A DNA stretch of 44,519 nt, taken from Myxococcota bacterium (lineage in GTDB: Bacteria; Myxococcota; Kuafuiibacteriia; Kuafuiibacteriales; Kuafuiibacteriaceae). The position numbers and the translations under genes are program-made. Under the pieces are notes generated by a model. The model had not been told where the DNA came from, did no database searches, and worked only from the letters and a program-made list of their open reading frames with translations. Of this stretch, positions 7,665 to 16,580 are shown piece after piece. Location of the stretch: assembly GCA_028289325.1 (NCBI GenBank), contig JANQQN010000089.1, positions 1-44,519 on the forward strand. Reading direction: 5' to 3'. Positions within the stretch are counted from its first letter, which is position 1. Every line of letters begins with the position of its first letter.

Positions 7665-9943
7665 GTGCATCAGGCGGCGGCGCGGACGCGCCCAAGAAGG
7701 GCCGGATCGGGACCATCGTCCGACGCACGTTTCTCGTGGGGTCTACGGCCGTCGCGGGCGGTGTGGCCTTCGGTTATTACTTCGCGACCAAGGCGGTTCC
7801 AAATCCCCTGCTCGATGGCCTCGGCGAGGGGGAGGCGGCGATCACCCCGTTCATCAAGATCGATGGGGAGGGCATCACGTTCATCACGCCTCGGGCCGAT
7901 TCCGGGCAGGGGGTCTACTCCCTACAGGCCCACATGATCGCCGAAGAGCTCGACGTCGATCCCCAGACGGTTCGCATCGATCCGGGCTTGCCGCACCAGG
8001 CCTACTACAACGGCGTCCTAGGGGGAGCCGGGTTGCCGTTCCCCGAGTTCGTCCAGTCGTGGAGCGCGGAGACCATGCGCGACGCGATGCAGGTCGCGGC
8101 CAAGCTTCTCGGGCTTCAGGTCACCGGTGGGTCGACCACCACCCCCGACATGTTCGACAAGCTCCGGGAGGCCGGGGCCGTGGCCCGAGAGACGCTCAAG
8201 CTTGCGGCGTCGAAGAAGACCGGCACGCCCGTCGCCCAGCTCAAGACGGACAACGGAGCGGTGGTGCTCCCTGACGGCAAGCGCCTGACGTACGTCGAGC
8301 TCGCGGCGGACGCAGCCAAGCTGCGGCCGGTGAGCGATGTGGCGCTGCGGCCGCCTGAGCGGTGGAAGTATCTCGGCAAGCAGATGCGTCGCACGGACAT
8401 CGTGGCCAAATCGACGGGCACCCAGCAGTACGGGATCGACGTCCGCTTCGAGGGGATGCTGTTCGCGACCGTCCGCACCAACCCGGGCATCGGCGGTCCG
8501 ATGAAGCGGTACGACGCCCGCAAGGCGGAGAAGATGCGCGGGGTGAAGAAGATCGCGCCGATCTCCAATGGGGTCGCGATCATCGCCGACAATACCTGGC
8601 GCGCGTTCAAGGCTGCGGACGTCGTCGAAGTGGAATGGGGCCCGGGCCCGTACCCGGCGACTTCGGCCGAGCTATGGGCGCTGCACGCGGCGGCGATCGA
8701 TACCGGTCCCGTCGACGGGACCCCGCGCGACGACGGCGACGTCGAGGCGGCCCAGCAGGGCGCGACTGTCGTCGAAGCCGAGTACCGGGCGCCGTATCTG
8801 GCTCACGCCCCCATGGAGCCCATGAACGCGACGGTGCTCGTGCGCGAAGGGCAGGTCGACATCTGGACCGGCACCCAGGTTCCTGCCTTCATGCGGGACC
8901 GGGCGGCCAAGGTCGCCGGCGTCGACCCCTCGTCGGTCTACGTCCATGCCCAGCCGATGGGAGGAAGTTTCGGCCGCCGGTTGGAGCTCGAATATGCGCT
9001 GCAGGCGGTCGAGGTCGCGATGCTGATGAAAGGCACGCCGGTCAAGATGACCTGGAGTCGGGAAGAGGACATGAGCCACGACTTTCCGCGCCCCATGCAG
9101 CTGGCGCGGTTCAAAGGCACGGTCAAGGACGGTCGGGTTGACAGCCTGGATATGCAGACCGCCGGTAAGTCTCCGACTCGCGACTCGGCGAGCCGGTGGG
9201 GAATAACGGCGCCTCCGGGGCCCGATATCTGGATCGCCAACGGATCGTGGGACCAGCCGTTCGGCATTCCGAACCTGCGGGTGCGGGCCTACGACGTTCC
9301 GAACGGGGTCTCGATCAGCTCGTGGCGGGCGCCGGGTGCGAACAGCAACGCGTTCTTCTTTCAGGCCTTCCTCGACGAGTTGATCGTCGCCGCCGGCGCG
9401 GACCCGCTGCAGGAGAGGCTGCGACTGTGTTCGGACCCGGTTTCCAAGCAGGTTCTGGAGGCCGTCGGCGCCCTCGCGAGCTGGAAGGGGCCCAAACTGG
9501 GGCCGAAGCAGGGCCGGGGCCTCGCGTTCGCGCATTCGCACGGCGTTCCGGTCGCGGAGGTCGTCGACGTCACCGACACCGACGCCGGCATCCGCATCGA
9601 TCGGGTCTACGTGGCGCTCGACGTCCAGCGGGTGCTCGACCCGGTCAACTTCGAGAACCAAGTCATGGGGGCGATCAACTTCGGTCTCGGCCACGCGATC
9701 AACTGCGAGTTGACCTACGACGACTACAAGCCAGTGCAGACCAATTACTACGCCTATGAGGCCATGCGCCTGTACCAGGCGCCGGAGATTTCGGTGAAGG
9801 TGTTGAGCAACAACCCCAAGCTTCGAGGGGTTGGGGAGCCGAGCCTGCCTCCGGCCGCGCCGGCGCTGGCGGGAGCGATCTTCGCAGCAACCGGCAAGCG
9901 GCTGCGGGAGATGCCTTTCAACAAACACGTGAAGTTCGTTTGA
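7661..9943 (+). CDS. Tat-exported molybdopterin-binding subunit of xanthine dehydrogenase family (IorB-like)
   Basis: 760 aa. The N-terminus has a twin-arginine signal (R-R-T-F-L-V-G followed by a hydrophobic [16 protein letters not shown] stretch). The rest is the two-part molybdenum hydroxylase large subunit with PMGGSFGRR and [14 protein letters not shown] cofactor-contact segments. The C-terminal G-V-G-E-P-S-L-P holds the conserved active-site Glu. The separate small-subunit gene and direct Tat signal match the isoquinoline 1-oxidoreductase beta-subunit group. These enzymes hydroxylate N-heterocycles or aldehydes using water; the actual substrate is unknown. It starts inside the stop of the 2Fe-2S subunit gene, and its own stop overlaps the ribosome site of the cytochrome gene, so the three subunits should be made together. 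Confidence 0.93.
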   Translation: MSASGGGADAPKKGRIGTIVRRTFLVGSTAVAGGVAFGYYFATKAVPNPLLDGLGEGEAAITPFIKIDGEGITFITPRADSGQGVYSLQAHMIAEELDVDPQTVRIDPGLPHQAYYNGVLGGAGLPFPEFVQSWSAETMRDAMQVAAKLLGLQVTGGSTTTPDMFDKLREAGAVARETLKLAASKKTGTPVAQLKTDNGAVVLPDGKRLTYVELAADAAKLRPVSDVALRPPERWKYLGKQMRRTDIVAKSTGTQQYGIDVRFEGMLFATVRTNPGIGGPMKRYDARKAEKMRGVKKIAPISNGVAIIADNTWRAFKAADVVEVEWGPGPYPATSAELWALHAAAIDTGPVDGTPRDDGDVEAAQQGATVVEAEYRAPYLAHAPMEPMNATVLVREGQVDIWTGTQVPAFMRDRAAKVAGVDPSSVYVHAQPMGGSFGRRLELEYALQAVEVAMLMKGTPVKMTWSREEDMSHDFPRPMQLARFKGTVKDGRVDSLDMQTAGKSPTRDSASRWGITAPPGPDIWIANGSWDQPFGIPNLRVRAYDVPNGVSISSWRAPGANSNAFFFQAFLDELIVAAGADPLQERLRLCSDPVSKQVLEAVGALASWKGPKLGPKQGRGLAFAHSHGVPVAEVVDVTDTDAGIRIDRVYVALDVQRVLDPVNFENQVMGAINFGLGHAINCELTYDDYKPVQTNYYAYEAMRLYQAPEISVKVLSNNPKLRGVGEPSLPPAAPALAGAIFAATGKRLREMPFNKHVKFV

Positions 9944-9946
9944 GGA
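9942..9946 (+). promoter_or_regulatory. Shine-Dalgarno overlapping the upstream stop codon
   Basis: GAGGA overlaps the TGA of the large-subunit gene and lies eight bases before ATG 9955. This decides the cytochrome start over the in-frame TTG at 9940 and suggests translational coupling. Confidence 0.6.
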
Positions 9947-9954
9947 AATCGAAA

Positions 9955-10602
9955 ATGAGTAAGGGTCTGCTCTGCATAACCATCGTCGGCGCGAGCGTTT
10001 CGTCCGCGTCGGCTGAGCCCACGGCGACGAAGGTCGAGGCGCCGGCCCCAGGAACGGTCTCGAAGACCGAAGGGCTCGAGGCCTGGCAGCGCGTCTATGA
10101 AGTCGCGTCGCATCCGCGGTGCGCAAACTGTCATGTTGGGCCGAGCGAGCGGCCGATGTGGTCGGGTCCGAGCTACGGCGAGACCCGCCCCCACGGGATG
10201 AACGTCTACGCGGGCGAGAGTCGCATCGGCGCTGAGTATCTGCTCTGCAGCACCTGCCACGTCACGTCGAACGGCGAGCGGGGCAATCCGATCCCCCACG
10301 CGGCGCCTCGGGTCGCCGGTGCGTGGCGGTTGGCGCCCAAAGAGGCGGACTGGTTCGGCAAGAGCTCGCCGGCGATCTGTCAGCAGCTGAGAGATCCCGC
10401 CCGCAACGGCAATCGAACCTACCAGCAGCTCGCCCAGCATCTCGATCACGACGTGATCCTTCACTGGGCATGGAACCCCGGTGGCGGCCGCGAACCGGCT
10501 CCACACAGCTTGACGGCCCACATCAAAGACATCCTGACGTGGGGCGCGGCGGGAATGCCGTGTCCCGACGACAAAACGGCAAAGGCGGACCCGACGCCCT
10601 AG
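9955..10602 (+). CDS. periplasmic di-heme c-type cytochrome of the molybdenum hydroxylase operon
   Basis: 215 aa from ATG 9955. A Sec signal peptide (MSKGLLCITIVGASVSSASA, cleavage before EPTA) precedes two heme-attachment motifs, CANCH and CSTCH, about 43 residues apart. The segments MWSGPSYG, HGMNVYAG and DHDVILHWAWNPGG resemble proteins annotated as 'isoquinoline 1-oxidoreductase subunit'. It is the natural electron acceptor for the upstream 2Fe-2S/Mo enzyme and would relay electrons to the respiratory chain. It is the last gene of the operon; the next gene is convergent, 39 bp away. Confidence 0.88.
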   Translation: MSKGLLCITIVGASVSSASAEPTATKVEAPAPGTVSKTEGLEAWQRVYEVASHPRCANCHVGPSERPMWSGPSYGETRPHGMNVYAGESRIGAEYLLCSTCHVTSNGERGNPIPHAAPRVAGAWRLAPKEADWFGKSSPAICQQLRDPARNGNRTYQQLAQHLDHDVILHWAWNPGGGREPAPHSLTAHIKDILTWGAAGMPCPDDKTAKADPTP

Positions 10603-10641
10603 AGACGTGACTAACAACCCTCGTGGCCTGATGATGGCCGC

Positions 10642-12993
10642 TCAGCCTTGCGCCAGCTCTCGGGTCGCAGCTTCGTGCAGGTGGGTAAGGAGGCGATGGA
10701 GGATGGCTTGCAGATCTGCGCTCCGCACGGGCTTGGTCAGGTAGCCGTTCATCCCGGCCTCCAAGCACGCCTGCTCGTCGCTCTTGAGCGCGTGGGCGGT
10801 GAGGGCGATGATCGGGATGGACGACATGAGGCCGGAGCTTTGACGGATGGCCCGGGTGGCGGAGATTCCGTCGAGTTCGGGCATCTGAACATCCATCAGA
10901 ATGACATCGTAGTTCCCGCCACGCTTCAGGCGGCTGAGGACCTCGGTGCCGTCGTTTGCGGTCTCGACGTCGTGACCCAGCCGTCTTAGGAGCCCGATAC
11001 CCACCTGGCGGTTGACGGCATTGTCGTCGGCGAGCAGGACCCGCAGCCGGGGTAGCTCGGGCACGAACCGGTGGTCCGGCGATGCCGGAGATCGGCACCG
11101 GTCGGGCGCGGCCGCGAGCGGCACCCGCACCGTGAACCGAGAGCCTTCGCCGACCACACTGTCGACGGTGATATCGCCCTTCATCAGCCGGGCGAGTCGG
11201 CGGGAGATGGCCAGGCCTAGCCCCGTGCCCCCGAATCGTCGAGTTATCGACGCGTCGACCTGAGAAAACGATTCGAACAACGAGGCCAGCTTTTCGGCGG
11301 GGATACCGATGCCGGTGTCTCGGACTTCGACCTCGAGCACCGAGGTCGGTTTGTCGTAGCGACAGGCGACGTTCACGGAGCCCGTCTCCGTGAACTTGAT
11401 CGCGTTGCCGAGAAGATTCACCAGGATTTGGCGGAGCCGGCCTTCGTCGCCGAGCAGAACCGTCGGCATCTCGGCGCCGACCATCGACGTGAGCTGAAGG
11501 CCTCGTTCTTCCGCTTTGTGCTGCAGCAGCCCCACCACATCGCTGACCAATCGGGGGATCGACAGCGGGTGTTCTTCGAGCTCCAGCTTGCCTGCTTCGA
11601 CCTTCGAGAAGTCCAGGATGTCATTGATGATGGTCAGTAGCGCGTTGGCCGATCGACGAACCACGTGTCCGAGCTGTCGCTGGGGCTCGGTCAGCTCCGT
11701 GTCCAGCAAGAGGTCCGTCATCCCGATGATGCCGTTCATCGGCGTCCGGATCTCGTGACTCATGTTGGCCAGGAACGCGCTCTTGGCTCGGTTGGCAGCT
11801 TTGGCCTCCTGGCACGCGTTGCGGAGCGCGATCTCGTGCTCGACCTGGTGGGTGATGACCTCGGTGAACATGATGATGCCGCCGATATCTCCCTGTTCAT
11901 TTCGCCACGGGTGCAGGGCCCACCGAACCCAGGTCGTTTTGCCGTCTTCTCGAACGAACGGGTCGCGGTCGCGAGATAGCGACTCGCCAGCGACCGCGCG
12001 CTGATGCAGTGTCTTCCAGCGCTCGGGCAAGGTCGGGAACACGTCGTAGTGGGACCGGCCTTCGATGTTTCTTTCGGTTAGGCCGTACTCCTCGTACCAG
12101 CCGCGGCTGACGGTCATGTACCGGATCTCTCGGTCGAACATCGCCACCGCGGCCGGGGTGTGCTCTACGAATAGCCGCAGGCGCTGCTCGAGCGCGGCCA
12201 GGCGCTGCCGGCGGATCACGTGGTCGTGGACATCGACGTGGTAGCCGACCATTCGAATCGGCGCGCCCCCGGGGGTTCGCTCCACGACCGCCCCCGTGCT
12301 TCGGGTCCAACGATAATCACCGTCGTGGCAGCGAAGCCGAAGCTCGACGTCATAGGGTTCTTCTGTGACCAACGCCCTTTCGACCTCGGCCTGGATGCGT
12401 TGGGCATCGCCCGGATGGATCCGATCGAAGAAGTAGGCCCCGTCGATCGGGGTATCCGGCCGCTCTTCCCCGAGCATGGTGTGGTAGGCGCGGTTGGTGA
12501 CCAGGTCGTTGCTCGCCACGAGCCAGTCCCATGTCCCGGTCCCCGTCCCGTCGAAGAGCGCACCGAGGCGGTGGCCGGGAGCTTTTTCCTCCCCCACGTC
12601 GATCAGCGCCCCGCGGATGATGAGCGAACCCTCGGTCGGGCGCGCCTCGGCGGTGACGGCGCACCGGACCCACAACCACGCGTCGTCCCCGTGATGATGA
12701 ACCCGAGCGTGCAGCGATGCCCTTGCCACCGCATTCTCGCGCGCGAATAGCGCCGCGACCGGTGAACGGTCATCAGGGTGAAATTGGGCCAACCACTCCG
12801 CGCCCGAAAGCCGATCGGCGCCAAGATCCGGTGCGCGGCCCATGAGCCGTAGGGCCGATTCGTCGATGGTGACCTGGTCGGCGGCGACGTCCCATTCGAA
12901 GAGGCCAACTTTGGCCACGGCGAGGACATCCTCCAGCACGGGCCACGGCACCCGTATGCCAGATGTCTCCTCGGGGCTGGAGCCACGGACCAT
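10642..12993 (-). CDS. soluble hybrid sensor histidine kinase with PAS domains and receiver domain
   Basis: 783 aa. No membrane segment is visible, so it senses cytoplasmic signals. Order: three PAS-type domains (about 20-135, 140-265, 275-390), HisKA with phospho-acceptor His413 in the SHEIRTPMNG box, HATPase with NAIKF, DTGIGIP and GGTGLGL boxes (about 455-630), then a receiver domain with phospho-acceptor Asp701 in VILMDVQMP, the DD pair in LLADDNAVN and the TKP Lys near the end. No Hpt domain is present, so a separate phosphotransfer protein is expected. The gene is not beside an obvious response regulator. The neighbouring minus-strand zinc-ribbon gene ends 99 bp upstream. Confidence 0.95.
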   Translation of the reverse strand: MVRGSSPEETSGIRVPWPVLEDVLAVAKVGLFEWDVAADQVTIDESALRLMGRAPDLGADRLSGAEWLAQFHPDDRSPVAALFARENAVARASLHARVHHHGDDAWLWVRCAVTAEARPTEGSLIIRGALIDVGEEKAPGHRLGALFDGTGTGTWDWLVASNDLVTNRAYHTMLGEERPDTPIDGAYFFDRIHPGDAQRIQAEVERALVTEEPYDVELRLRCHDGDYRWTRSTGAVVERTPGGAPIRMVGYHVDVHDHVIRRQRLAALEQRLRLFVEHTPAAVAMFDREIRYMTVSRGWYEEYGLTERNIEGRSHYDVFPTLPERWKTLHQRAVAGESLSRDRDPFVREDGKTTWVRWALHPWRNEQGDIGGIIMFTEVITHQVEHEIALRNACQEAKAANRAKSAFLANMSHEIRTPMNGIIGMTDLLLDTELTEPQRQLGHVVRRSANALLTIINDILDFSKVEAGKLELEEHPLSIPRLVSDVVGLLQHKAEERGLQLTSMVGAEMPTVLLGDEGRLRQILVNLLGNAIKFTETGSVNVACRYDKPTSVLEVEVRDTGIGIPAEKLASLFESFSQVDASITRRFGGTGLGLAISRRLARLMKGDITVDSVVGEGSRFTVRVPLAAAPDRCRSPASPDHRFVPELPRLRVLLADDNAVNRQVGIGLLRRLGHDVETANDGTEVLSRLKRGGNYDVILMDVQMPELDGISATRAIRQSSGLMSSIPIIALTAHALKSDEQACLEAGMNGYLTKPVRSADLQAILHRLLTHLHEAATRELAQG

Positions 12994-13092
12994 CGTTCAT
13001 CGGTTCGGCGGGTCGAGAAGCGCTTTCAGCCCGGAGAACGACCTTTCTTCGGCCACCTGGCCGACAGGACGGGATCGGATGCCGTCTCGAGC

Positions 13093-14055
13093 TCAATACG
13101 TATCAAACCGATGGACATGCTCTCGCCACAGGCGCCGGAAGCGGGGGACGACGACGCCGGCGAACGCCTCGGCGACGCACTGTCCGTATGGAGATCGCGG
13201 ATCGACATACAGGGGCCGAATCTGAGTAACGCGGCCGTCGGCGCCCTGGAAACGAACGTGCAGCGCGACGGATCGGGTCGCACGAAAACCCTCCAGCTGG
13301 CGGTGGCCACACTCTCGGGCGGCGCCATCCTGCGCGATCAACGCCTCGTTGGCTTTGGCTCGATCGAGGTCCTGATCTGCGCCCGCGAGCGGATCCGGAA
13401 CCGATGAGTTGCGAAGATCAAAATACAGATAAGCGCCGCCCGCCGCGGGCGCCCATACTTCATTCGCGGCGGCGATGACGCACCGGCCGAGGGGGGTGTC
13501 CTCGAAATCCGAGATCGGGAAGCCATCGACGTACGTCGCGTGGACGGTGCGTAGCGGCGCGTACAGGCGGTCGGTCGCCGCGTATCCTTGCCCCAGGCGC
13601 ACGACGACGGCGTGGACCTCGTGGGTCTGGAGGCAGGTCAGCAGCTCCGGCGTCAGCGTCGCCTTGGCGTCATCGGGGCTCATCACCGGCGCAGGCGGCT
13701 GTTCGGGCGGACGCGGTTGTCGAGGCGCGGGAGGCGGCGCGAGGGACGGGGGTGGGGAGGCCACGGCCGGCGGGCCAGGCCGAGAATTGCGGGGCGGGGT
13801 CGGTGGGACCGCGTCGGCCGAAGGCGCGGCGCGGGGACCCGGCCGGTCATCTGCGTTGGTAGTGACGGAGACGGTTCCGAGGACCACGGCCCCGCCCACG
13901 ATCCCCGCCACGACGCCGACCCCGAGCAGGCCTCGACGCCACCGGCCGCCGGGGCGGACCAACAACCGCGACGCGCCGCAGTATTCGCAGCGCAGGACGG
14001 CGGTATCGTCCAAGACCTCCAGCTGAGCGCCGCACTGCTTGCAGTCGAGGTTCAC
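13093..14055 (-). CDS. zinc-ribbon, single-pass membrane protein with proline-rich linker
   Basis: 320 aa from a GTG start. Residues 5-26 form a small zinc ribbon (C5-x2-C8 ... C23-x2-C26). A single hydrophobic segment follows (about residues 42-64, GLLGVGVVAGIVGGAVVLGTV), then a long Pro/Ala-rich linker (about 70-125) and a C-terminal domain (about 130-320) with two comparable halves, each ending near a Cys (LGRCVIAAANEV, YGQCVAEAFAGVVVPRF). The C-terminal half-repeats resemble the TonB/AgmX-type domains common in myxobacterial envelope proteins, but I cannot name the family firmly. Topology would put the zinc ribbon in the cytoplasm and the repeats in the periplasm. It lies between the CreD gene and the hybrid kinase gene on the same strand. 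Confidence 0.7.
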   Translation of the reverse strand: MNLDCKQCGAQLEVLDDTAVLRCEYCGASRLLVRPGGRWRRGLLGVGVVAGIVGGAVVLGTVSVTTNADDRPGPRAAPSADAVPPTPPRNSRPGPPAVASPPPSLAPPPAPRQPRPPEQPPAPVMSPDDAKATLTPELLTCLQTHEVHAVVVRLGQGYAATDRLYAPLRTVHATYVDGFPISDFEDTPLGRCVIAAANEVWAPAAGGAYLYFDLRNSSVPDPLAGADQDLDRAKANEALIAQDGAARECGHRQLEGFRATRSVALHVRFQGADGRVTQIRPLYVDPRSPYGQCVAEAFAGVVVPRFRRLWREHVHRFDTY

Positions 14056-14082
14056 GGACGAAGCTTGCCCCGAACCCGGCCG

Positions 14083-15474
14083 TTACTCCAGACGATCGAG
14101 CTCAGCGTCGATCGCGGGATCGATGGGTTCTGGCCGATACCACTGGATTTTTCGGGTCGCGTACATCAGGACGGCGAGACCGGCGAACACGATCGTGGCC
14201 CCGACCAGCAGCGCGTGATCCTCGAGCTGCACCAGCGTGTACTGAAATCCGTAGGAGATGCCCGTGCTGACAAAAATAGAGGCCGCGAACCGGGCTGACC
14301 CGAACGTCCACAGCGCGTACATCCCCGTCAACGCGGTGGTTGCGCCCCCGGCCACGACGTACGCGATGGGGACCACGGTATGCTCCGATAGGGCGAGGAG
14401 CAGCAGGTAGAAGCTGACCTGGGCCAGCCCGATCATGCCGTATTGCGCGGGATGCACGGGAATCCTCGACGACAGCTCGACGACCAGGAACGCGCCGAGC
14501 ACGAGGGCAACGAACAACAGACCGTACTTGAGCGACCGCCTCACCTGCGCGTAGCCATCGCCCGGCTGAACCAGGCGGACTCCGAACCACGTGCCGGCGG
14601 TCTGAAGGTGGTCGATGGTGACTTCCGGGACGCCGCGAGCGACGTTCGAGACCCACCACTGGGCATCGAATCCGTCGGCGCGAATCGTGCGCTCCGCGGG
14701 CACGAACTCGCCGTCGAAGCTCGGGTGGGGCCAGTCGGAGTGAAGGGCGACCTTCGTTTGCACGCCGCTCGCGGTGAACGCCACCGCCTCCACGCCACTC
14801 AACAGAATCCGGCCCTTCAGGGTGATGGAATGGTCGGGCCCATCGATCTTGGCCGGCGACGACAGCGGGGCATGGCTTCGGAAGCGGTCGGCCGCGGGCT
14901 CGAAGCGGATCCGAGCCCCATCGACCCGCTCGACCTCGAGTTGTCCGAGCCCGCGGGGGTCGGTCACGCCCATGATCCAGTGCGCGCTGGGCCAGTCGAC
15001 GACCGCACCGTCGGGGAGCTCCGGGAGTCGGAAGCCGTCGAACTCGGCGATGAAGCCGATCTCGCTGGTCAATACCGGGACTTCATAAATAGCGCGATGG
15101 AGCAGACGGGTCGCCTGCCGAACGTCGAGTTCGAGCTGGGCCGGGGAGACGAAGATCAGGCCTTGTCGGGGCGTGGTCTCCACTTCCGAGCCGGTCTCGG
15201 TGCGACGGAGCACGCGCTCTTCGTACGTATACGGGATGGCCAGCTGAGGCGCCTGAAGCGTCTGACGACCGCCCGCCCGCTTGGCGACGTCGTCGATGAC
15301 CTCCTGTGCGCGCTGCATCCGCTCCCAGTGGAGGACGCCGACGAGGGCCAAGGGAATGCCGAGCAGCACGCCCAAGATGCCGACGGCAAGGAGCTTGATG
15401 CCCGGGGAACGAGACGAAATGGGTGGTGGCGATTTCATGGCGCTTTTCGAACTCTCGCCCCGACGTGGCTCCAT
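14083..15474 (-). CDS. creD: inner-membrane protein CreD
   Basis: 463 aa from ATG 15474; an in-frame ATG 12 codons later is also possible. There is one N-terminal membrane segment (KLLAVGILGVLLGIPLALVG), a large extracytoplasmic domain (about 50-330) with segments such as YTYEER, FVSPAQLELD and ITLKGRILLSG, then about five closely spaced membrane helices to near the C-terminus. This plan, with SLKYGLLFVALVLGAFLVVE and HPAQYGMIGLAQVSFYLLLL, is that of CreD, an envelope-integrity protein under CreBC control in enterobacteria. No creBC genes are seen here, so its control must differ. It is divergent from the metallopeptidase lipoprotein, with 77 bp between starts. Confidence 0.88.
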   Translation of the reverse strand: MEPRRGESSKSAMKSPPPISSRSPGIKLLAVGILGVLLGIPLALVGVLHWERMQRAQEVIDDVAKRAGGRQTLQAPQLAIPYTYEERVLRRTETGSEVETTPRQGLIFVSPAQLELDVRQATRLLHRAIYEVPVLTSEIGFIAEFDGFRLPELPDGAVVDWPSAHWIMGVTDPRGLGQLEVERVDGARIRFEPAADRFRSHAPLSSPAKIDGPDHSITLKGRILLSGVEAVAFTASGVQTKVALHSDWPHPSFDGEFVPAERTIRADGFDAQWWVSNVARGVPEVTIDHLQTAGTWFGVRLVQPGDGYAQVRRSLKYGLLFVALVLGAFLVVELSSRIPVHPAQYGMIGLAQVSFYLLLLALSEHTVVPIAYVVAGGATTALTGMYALWTFGSARFAASIFVSTGISYGFQYTLVQLEDHALLVGATIVFAGLAVLMYATRKIQWYRPEPIDPAIDAELDRLE

Positions 15475-15551
15475 CCCTTGAGTTTAGCACGGCGGGGCGG
15501 CGCCGCCGGCCGGCGCTGTTCATCTCCTGATGATCGCGGTACTTCTGGACG

Positions 15552-16451
15552 ATGCGTCGAGGCCCGTTGATCGCCGGTATCCTCTTGGCCCTCGCCTCGC
15601 TGGGCTGCGGTGACGACGAGCTCAGTTTTGGCGGCTCGTGGTCCTCGGCGTCCCGTAATTTCGGCGGCCCCTTCGGCCACGATCAAAATCCGCTGAGGAG
15701 CGAACGGTTCATCGTCTACAGCGGCGATGCGACCACCAGCGCGCGTCGATACGCGGCGGATGTCGCGGAGGAGAGTTTGACCGAGCTCGAGGCGCTCCTC
15801 GCCGTCGGCGCGAACGACTATGACTTCTTGCCCCGCTACGACGAAGACAAGATTCATATCTTCGCGGTGGGGTCTCAGGACTTCGAAAACAACACCGGCA
15901 TCGCCTACCGCGACGGCATCATCGTCATCTCCCGCGACAACCGAAACTACCGGCGATTCGGGTTCGATGGCGCGCGGTACAAGCGGCTCATCAAGCACGA
16001 AACGATGCATGTGGTCGAGTTCCTGCTCATCGGAGATCCGGTCCACCAGCAGGCGTCCGATGTATGGTGGCGCGAAGGCTTCGCGACCTGGGTCACAGGA
16101 CAGAATGAGCGATCCGTTCGGACCGTCGCGCAGGTCGAGCAGTGGCGACAAACGCGGGGCGATCTCAAAGGCGGTGGCAACCCGGTGGCGGTCCATGTTT
16201 GGTCCGACTTTCCGTCCTCGGTGCTCGAGGCCGCCGACACGTTCTCCTACTACGCCCACTTCGCGCTCGCGGTCGACTACGTCATGAGCCCCGAGGGCTT
16301 GGGCGGAACGCCGAGCGACGTCGTTGCGCTCTATGACGAGCTGGGGAGGGGGCGGAGCTTCCGCGCCGCGTTTGCCGACCAGTTCGGTGTCTCGCTGGCC
16401 GAGTTTCAGCGGTCGTACTTCGACCGCATTGCCGCATTCTTGCCGCCGTGA
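15552..16451 (+). CDS. lipoprotein metallopeptidase (peptidase MA-like gluzincin)
   Basis: 299 aa. The N-terminus is a lipoprotein signal (ILLALASLGC, Cys19). The catalytic zinc site is H149-E-T-M-H153 within KHETMHVVEF, and the third ligand is Glu175 in the WWREGFATW motif, the usual arrangement in MA-clan gluzincins. A YAHFALAVDYV segment and C-terminal helical part follow, as in peptidase MA-like/DUF1570-type proteins. It is predicted to be anchored on the periplasmic or outer face of the envelope. The substrate is unknown. Confidence 0.8.
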   Translation: MRRGPLIAGILLALASLGCGDDELSFGGSWSSASRNFGGPFGHDQNPLRSERFIVYSGDATTSARRYAADVAEESLTELEALLAVGANDYDFLPRYDEDKIHIFAVGSQDFENNTGIAYRDGIIVISRDNRNYRRFGFDGARYKRLIKHETMHVVEFLLIGDPVHQQASDVWWREGFATWVTGQNERSVRTVAQVEQWRQTRGDLKGGGNPVAVHVWSDFPSSVLEAADTFSYYAHFALAVDYVMSPEGLGGTPSDVVALYDELGRGRSFRAAFADQFGVSLAEFQRSYFDRIAAFLPP

Positions 16452-16580
16452 GGCGAGTCTCTCACCGCGGCGGCGGCTCGAGTCGAGCGGGCCGAATGCG
16501 GCGATCGTTCAATACTCGACCCTCGGCGATCTGACAGGGTCACCGGCGTCGCGCCCGCCGGCGCGCGGTTTGGAGACGGT

